DNA from: Hypomesus transpacificus
Lineage: Eukaryota; Chordata; Actinopteri; Osmeriformes; Osmeridae
Length of the DNA stretch: 64,000 bases
Direction: 5' to 3'
Assembly (NCBI RefSeq): GCF_021917145.1
Contig: NC_061071.1
Coordinates: forward strand, 5,165,689-5,229,688
The notes below the pieces were generated by a model. The model saw only the letters and a list, made by a program, of their open reading frames with translations, did not search any database and had not been told where the DNA came from. Shown here one piece after another: positions 60,301-64,000 of the stretch (its first letter is position 1; each line of letters starts with the position of its first letter). A program made the position numbers and the translations under genes.

Positions 60301-60922
60301 GGTATTGACAAATGCTGTGTTTTGCAAAGTTTGCTGGTTCAGTATTTGAGGAAAATGATTTCACATGTTTCAATAGAATACTGGAATACAATAAGGCACA
60401 TTTCAAATTTTTTACAGCTTTTTCGGGACAAACATATATATATATGCAAATAGTCCCCTCTTTTACAGATGTCAATCTGCTCTTAAAATCCAATAAGAAT
60501 GATAGGGATTTCACCTGGCTAGAACTAGTTCACACTTTCCCCTGTGCTGATGATATGGCTTACTGAAATTATGTTAGAAGTCATTTTATCCCAAGACTCA
60601 GCAAGCTTCACAAACACAAAATGTCTGTCGCTCCCAATACTTTTGGCCACAGCTGCAAACATCCACTTTACGAAAATAGTGGAGAGGAGGGTAGACCAGA
60701 AGGGAGGATAAGAAAGTAGAGGAAAGGATAGAGAGATATTTTATTGTCTCAAAACTGCGTATAAGGATATGTATAAGGTAGGTACCTGTACTTAGGTACC
60801 TGTACCTACCTGTAGGGGGCATGATTCCTGCTGACATGAGCCCACTGACTGAGTGGGACAGGAGGTGGGCGCTGTCTGATGTTATACTCTGGGCCCTTTT
60901 GGGAGGACGACCTGGTCGGGAG
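51385..60922 (-). CDS. dach: Dachshund family transcriptional cofactor, 3' ten exons (partial)
   Basis: Ten exons in transcript order keep frame for 414 codons to a stop: 60922-60810, 59202-59077, 56703-56519, 56258-56132, 55859-55716, 53578-53427, 53239-53092, 52813-52670, 52226-52158, 51422-51385. The window begins at SRPGRPPKRAQS, just after the N-terminal Dachbox-N (SKI/SNO-like DNA-binding) part, whose exon(s) lie beyond the right edge. Further marks: EAMKAKKIKLE, MSQMNHLNTLASM, EGLSSIETLLTNIQ, then the coiled Dachbox-C (GLLKVAIDNARAQEKQVQLE, LIQKRLKKEKKTKRRLQEAL) and the family ending DGRLFLKTTVMY. Dachshund proteins bind DNA and partner with Six and Eya factors in eye, limb and ear development. 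I cannot say which fish paralogue this is; the linker before Dachbox-C is shorter than in DACH1. The exon of 69 bp and last exon of 38 bp are easily missed. Confidence 0.93.
52815..52975 (+). repeat. Degenerate minisatellite ACACAGGAGAAC
   Basis: Units such as CACAGGAGAACA and GACCACAGGAGAA repeat with variation over about 150 bp. It begins directly at the acceptor side of the dach exon 52670-52813, so the transcript has a pyrimidine-rich repeat before that exon. Confidence 0.7.
54667..54990 (+). repeat. CA-rich microsatellite block
   Basis: Over 300 bp of ACACAC with ATCCAC and ATACAC interruptions, in a dach intron. Long open frames on both strands are repeat artefacts. Confidence 0.9.
55870..56125 (+). 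repeat. Purine-rich minisatellite filling a dach intron
   Basis: The unit GAGGGGAGGAAGACAGGAGA repeats about ten times with length variants of roughly 20 to 31 bp. The intron between dach exons 56258-56132 and 55859-55716 spans 55860-56131, so the repeat is nearly the whole 272 bp intron. In the transcript it is a continuous pyrimidine tract. Confidence 0.9.
59500..59755 (+). repeat. CA-rich microsatellite block
   Basis: Interrupted CACACA and CTCACA units in the dach intron upstream of the exon at 59077-59202. A G-rich telomere-like stretch (GTTAGGGT units and a run of 14 G) lies at 59220-59290. Confidence 0.85.
60278..60658. mobile_element. Tc1/mariner-like remnant
   Basis: The ends are imperfect inverted repeats: left GTCGTGGCCATTATTTTTGG, TATTGACA and TGTGTTTTGCAAAGTTTGC; right, reversed, GCTGTGGCCAAAAGTATTGG, GAGCGACA and TGTGTTTGTGAAGCTTGC. 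The TGGCCAAAAGTATTGG end is familiar from fish Tc1-type elements. No transposase frame remains. Confidence 0.55.
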
Positions 60923-62502
60923 CTGAAACGTCAAAAAAGAAGAGTACGTCAGTGTTAACTCACTCATTCACTCACTCACTCACACTCACTCACACTCACT
61001 CACTCACTCACTCAGTCATTCCAATATTCATCCCTAAAGTGTGTGGAGACTGAAGTGCTCCTCTTCCTGTCCTGAAACAGACTTCGAGGAAGATTCAGTT
61101 AAGGCCCGAGTGAGACCCGTGTGTCACCTGATTGGCTGGCTGGTGAAATTGTTAAAGCAAACTTAATTTAAAACTCAATCTTTCAGACAAAGTGAGAATG
61201 AGATAGATAGGCACAGGGGCACGGGAGACAGCGATAGACAGAGAGAGAAAAGGAGAGACAGGGAAGAGAGAGAGAGAGAGAACAGGAGCCCACTTCCTCA
61301 TCAGGGTGCCTTTCAGGACATTTAATTAAAAACTAATCCTGCTGTCATTAAGGCTCCCATAAATTAAGCTGTCATTCACAAGATTTATGGATTCTCATTT
61401 GCATATTGCATAAAAAGTACCAATTAGTGAGCAATGAGTGGATCACATGCCTGGTAGGACATATGGGGGAGGGGGGGGGGGGGGGGTGAGTGGTGGTGGT
61501 GCTGAGGACAACATGTGTCTTGTGGGATGAAGGGAAGACAGAGAGACAAAGAGAGAAGAAAAAGAAAGAAAGAAAGACCATGACTGTTGTGCAAAGCAGA
61601 GCAGCAGGTAATGTGTAATCTTGCTGCCTGGCTGGCCAGGAGGGGTCAGGGGAAGGTGCCCCAGTCATCAGGTTCCACATGTTCACAGGAAGCAATAGCT
61701 GACCAACACTGTTAATGATCCTGTCCCACATCCCTCACTCTCTCTGCTCTGTGTGTGTGTCTGTGTGTTTACGTGAGTGTGTGTGGGTCAAAGGTCAGCA
61801 ATGGCTCAACATTCCAGAACTTACCAGGAATCGTCTAGACAGAGATGGACATGAACAAAATAGATGGGTGGAGAGAGGGAGAGAGAGAAGGAGTGAGGGA
61901 GGGGGAAAGAAATGGGGGGAAGAGAATAGAGGGGTGGAAGGAGGAAGGAGACGGCTGGATGAAGGGGATAAAGAGATGAGGAAGAGGGGGAAGGAAAAGA
62001 AGTATGGAGAAGGAGTGCAAATGCGATGCCTTTTGATATAATGCGTCCATCAAATGCCAACACCACAGCAGTAAAAATAGCAGCATCCTTCAGCACATTC
62101 ATCACGCATGACAGACACACACACACACACCTCAGTTAACACCCCACACTGTAGTCTGCCTGTCCTCCTTTAGTGTCCTGGATTGAGTGTAACCATGGTT
62201 ACCATGGGGGGGGTCCAAGCGTCCAGGTTCTTGTGCACAGGCGTTGTAGACCTGTCACAAACAGAGAGTTCTATGTAGAACTCTGCAATACTGCTCTACA
62301 CCCCTGTAGAAGAACCATCTGTAAAACTGGCTCTCCACAGCACCTCTTTTCAGATCAAACAGAGCCATTGGAGATGTCCAGCACCCTTTACCTGACTCCA
62401 GATAAGTTCTGCTAAGAACTTTGCCTCAAAAGCTTATCTCTGGAACAGAAGGTTCTCGTATATAGCAATGAAGGGTTCTACCGGAGCTAGCATGCTAGCA
62501 AG

Positions 62503-62855
62503 GTTGTGTTCACACTTGTAGTTCGGTTCTCTTGGTTCTCTTGGTTCTTACTCCTCTTGGTCCAGACAAAAAAAAAAGATACACTTGGTCCACCTGGTCT
62601 GCTTAGCTTTCACATTGGCGTTTTCAATACCGAAGCTAAACAAAAGGCATAAGGATTAGGTTGCAACCTGATTGGACAGCTTCTATGGTTTGTTTGGAAG
62701 CGGACTGAGACCCACTCAGGCGATCTCAGCCCACTTGTTTGGTGTGCACCAAGGCTTGGATGGCAGCGTTCACACTAGTTCAAATGAACCGCACTAGCAG
62801 AGCAATCGCACTAGTTTGTTTTAATCCAACCAAACCTGCCAAGTGTGAACACACC
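62503..62855. mobile_element. Small inverted-repeat element (MITE)
   Basis: Left end GTTGTGTTCACACTTG pairs with right end CAAGTGTGAACACACC (15 of 16 bases). Inside the left end GGTTCTCTTGGTTCTCTTGG is tandem. No coding capacity; superfamily not assigned. Confidence 0.6.
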
Positions 62856-63881
62856 ATAAGAGTGCAGGATCAGTTTATCACGACGAGCTAAGAGTTCTCA
62901 ACTCTCCTATTCTGAGATTGTGGATTGCAGTCACCATAGTGCAGTGTAACACACATAAACACACACACAAACACATGCACACACACACACACACATACAC
63001 AAATACACTCCTCTCTGGGCCTCTCTAACTGAGTACAAAGGCTGGGCTCTTGTGGAGTCAGCCCCCTTAATTAATTAGTGTTTACAAAACCCTCCCGCAC
63101 TTCTGCCTGGTGATGATGAAACGGAGTTCCAAATGACCCACCAGGGTTGGAACACACACACACATTCAAGATGAAACACAGTAGTTAGTTTCCCTTCCCT
63201 TTCCACAACCACATTGTTTATTGACTCATACTAATTGATTGCCTTCCTCTGTGAGACTGTGTATAAGTGAATGTGTGTGTGCGTGCGTGTGTGTGTCTGT
63301 GCGCTTCCATTTTTCCCAGAGTTAGTTCAGGGGGCTTAAAAGGAAAGAAGCGAAATTTTTCCAAATCGTCTTTGTGTGTGTATGTGCGCACATGCGTGTC
63401 TGTCTGTGTATTACTGTATCCTTTCCATTACAACCCTGCTCTCTTCTAATCGGCTATATATACACTCCATCTCTCAGAAAACACACACACACGCACACAC
63501 ACTATCTTAATGTCCTGTGTGATTAAAGCACATCAAAGCCCCACCCGGAGACACTCAGAGCAACAAGGGGCCGTGCTAATTGCGGCTCCCTATCCAACCT
63601 CACACACACACACACACACACACACTACCACACACACACACACACACTATCACACACAGACCCATACTATTAAGTGTGCAGTGGTTGTGGAGATGCTCCT
63701 AGCGGGGAGATAGATGAGGCTATAAAAGGCTGAAACATAAACACAGTGATGAGTGTTTAACAGAAGGCCCTGTTGGAGATTACAGCACAGGAGACCTTCT
63801 ACTAATAATGTTAGTGTGTGTTCGATGGGGTAGGGGGGATTAGGTTGGTGTGTGTATGTATGTACATGTTTGTGAGTGCAT

Positions 63882-63883
<2 letters not shown>

Positions 63884-63921
<38 letters not shown>
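63884..63921 (+). repeat. TG microsatellite
   Basis: About 19 uninterrupted TG units. Confidence 0.95.
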
Positions 63922-63922
<1 letters not shown>

Positions 63923-64000
63923 AGAAGGCTGGTTCCCTGAGGTGGAATTAATGAAAAACCTTCCATGGAAAAGTCATCAAGCTGAGCAATGCTAGAAAGG

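Larger units (their letters stand above)
60923..64000. other. Upstream dach intron to window edge
   Basis: No further dach exon could be found, so this is probably the intron after the Dachbox-N exons. It holds a TCACTCAC tandem near 60960-61015, purine-rich runs, a run of 16 G at 61471-61486, a small inverted-repeat element at 62503-62855, CA repeats and a TG microsatellite at 63884-63921. Confidence 0.5.

Overview
This window is vertebrate genomic DNA, almost certainly from a ray-finned (teleost) fish. Genes are split into short exons with GT-AG introns, intergenic space is full of CA/TG microsatellites, and there are tRNA-derived SINEs, LINE 3' tails and small inverted-repeat DNA elements. 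There is no bacterial-style gene packing. Exons were joined by hand from splice sites and reading phase, and every multi-exon model below keeps frame from end to end.

Layout. 1-4.7 kb: no gene seen, only dispersed repeats. 4.9-12.3 kb (+): arpc2, Arp2/3 complex subunit 2, ten exons, complete. 14.3-17.6 kb (-) and 18.0-22.8 kb (+): a head-to-head pair of intermediate filament genes, one type I and one type II keratin, both complete, sharing a 420 bp divergent promoter. 25.6-26.6 kb (-): gpbar1, a bile acid G-protein coupled receptor, with a one-exon CDS. 26.7-34.5 kb: gene-free, but holding a 1.2 kb array of about 40 copies of a 30 bp unit that matches the 5' half of tRNA-Cys. 35.0-40.4 kb (-): aamp, an eleven-exon WD-repeat gene, complete. 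41.8-49.4 kb: two tandem copies of a small gene with one coding exon (182 and 205 codons), which I read as fish interferon-inducible gig2-like genes. They carry TATA boxes, IRF-type promoter elements and conserved non-coding first exons, and the cluster also has two orphan promoter cassettes and a hAT/ZBED transposase fragment. 51.4-60.9 kb (-): the ten 3' exons of a dachshund (dach) gene, whose first exon(s) lie beyond the right edge.

Context. From general knowledge, ARPC2-GPBAR1-AAMP are neighbours on human 2q35, so the left two thirds is a conserved block with a keratin pair inserted between arpc2 and gpbar1. The genes do not form a pathway: actin nucleation, epithelial filaments, bile acid sensing, cell migration, antiviral response and developmental transcription lie side by side.

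The most unusual items are the tRNA-Cys 5'-half minisatellite, the tandem gig2-like genes that both end in the same CaaX-type tetrapeptide, the orphan interferon-type promoter cassettes, and several repeat families with different 5' parts that share one 3' tail.
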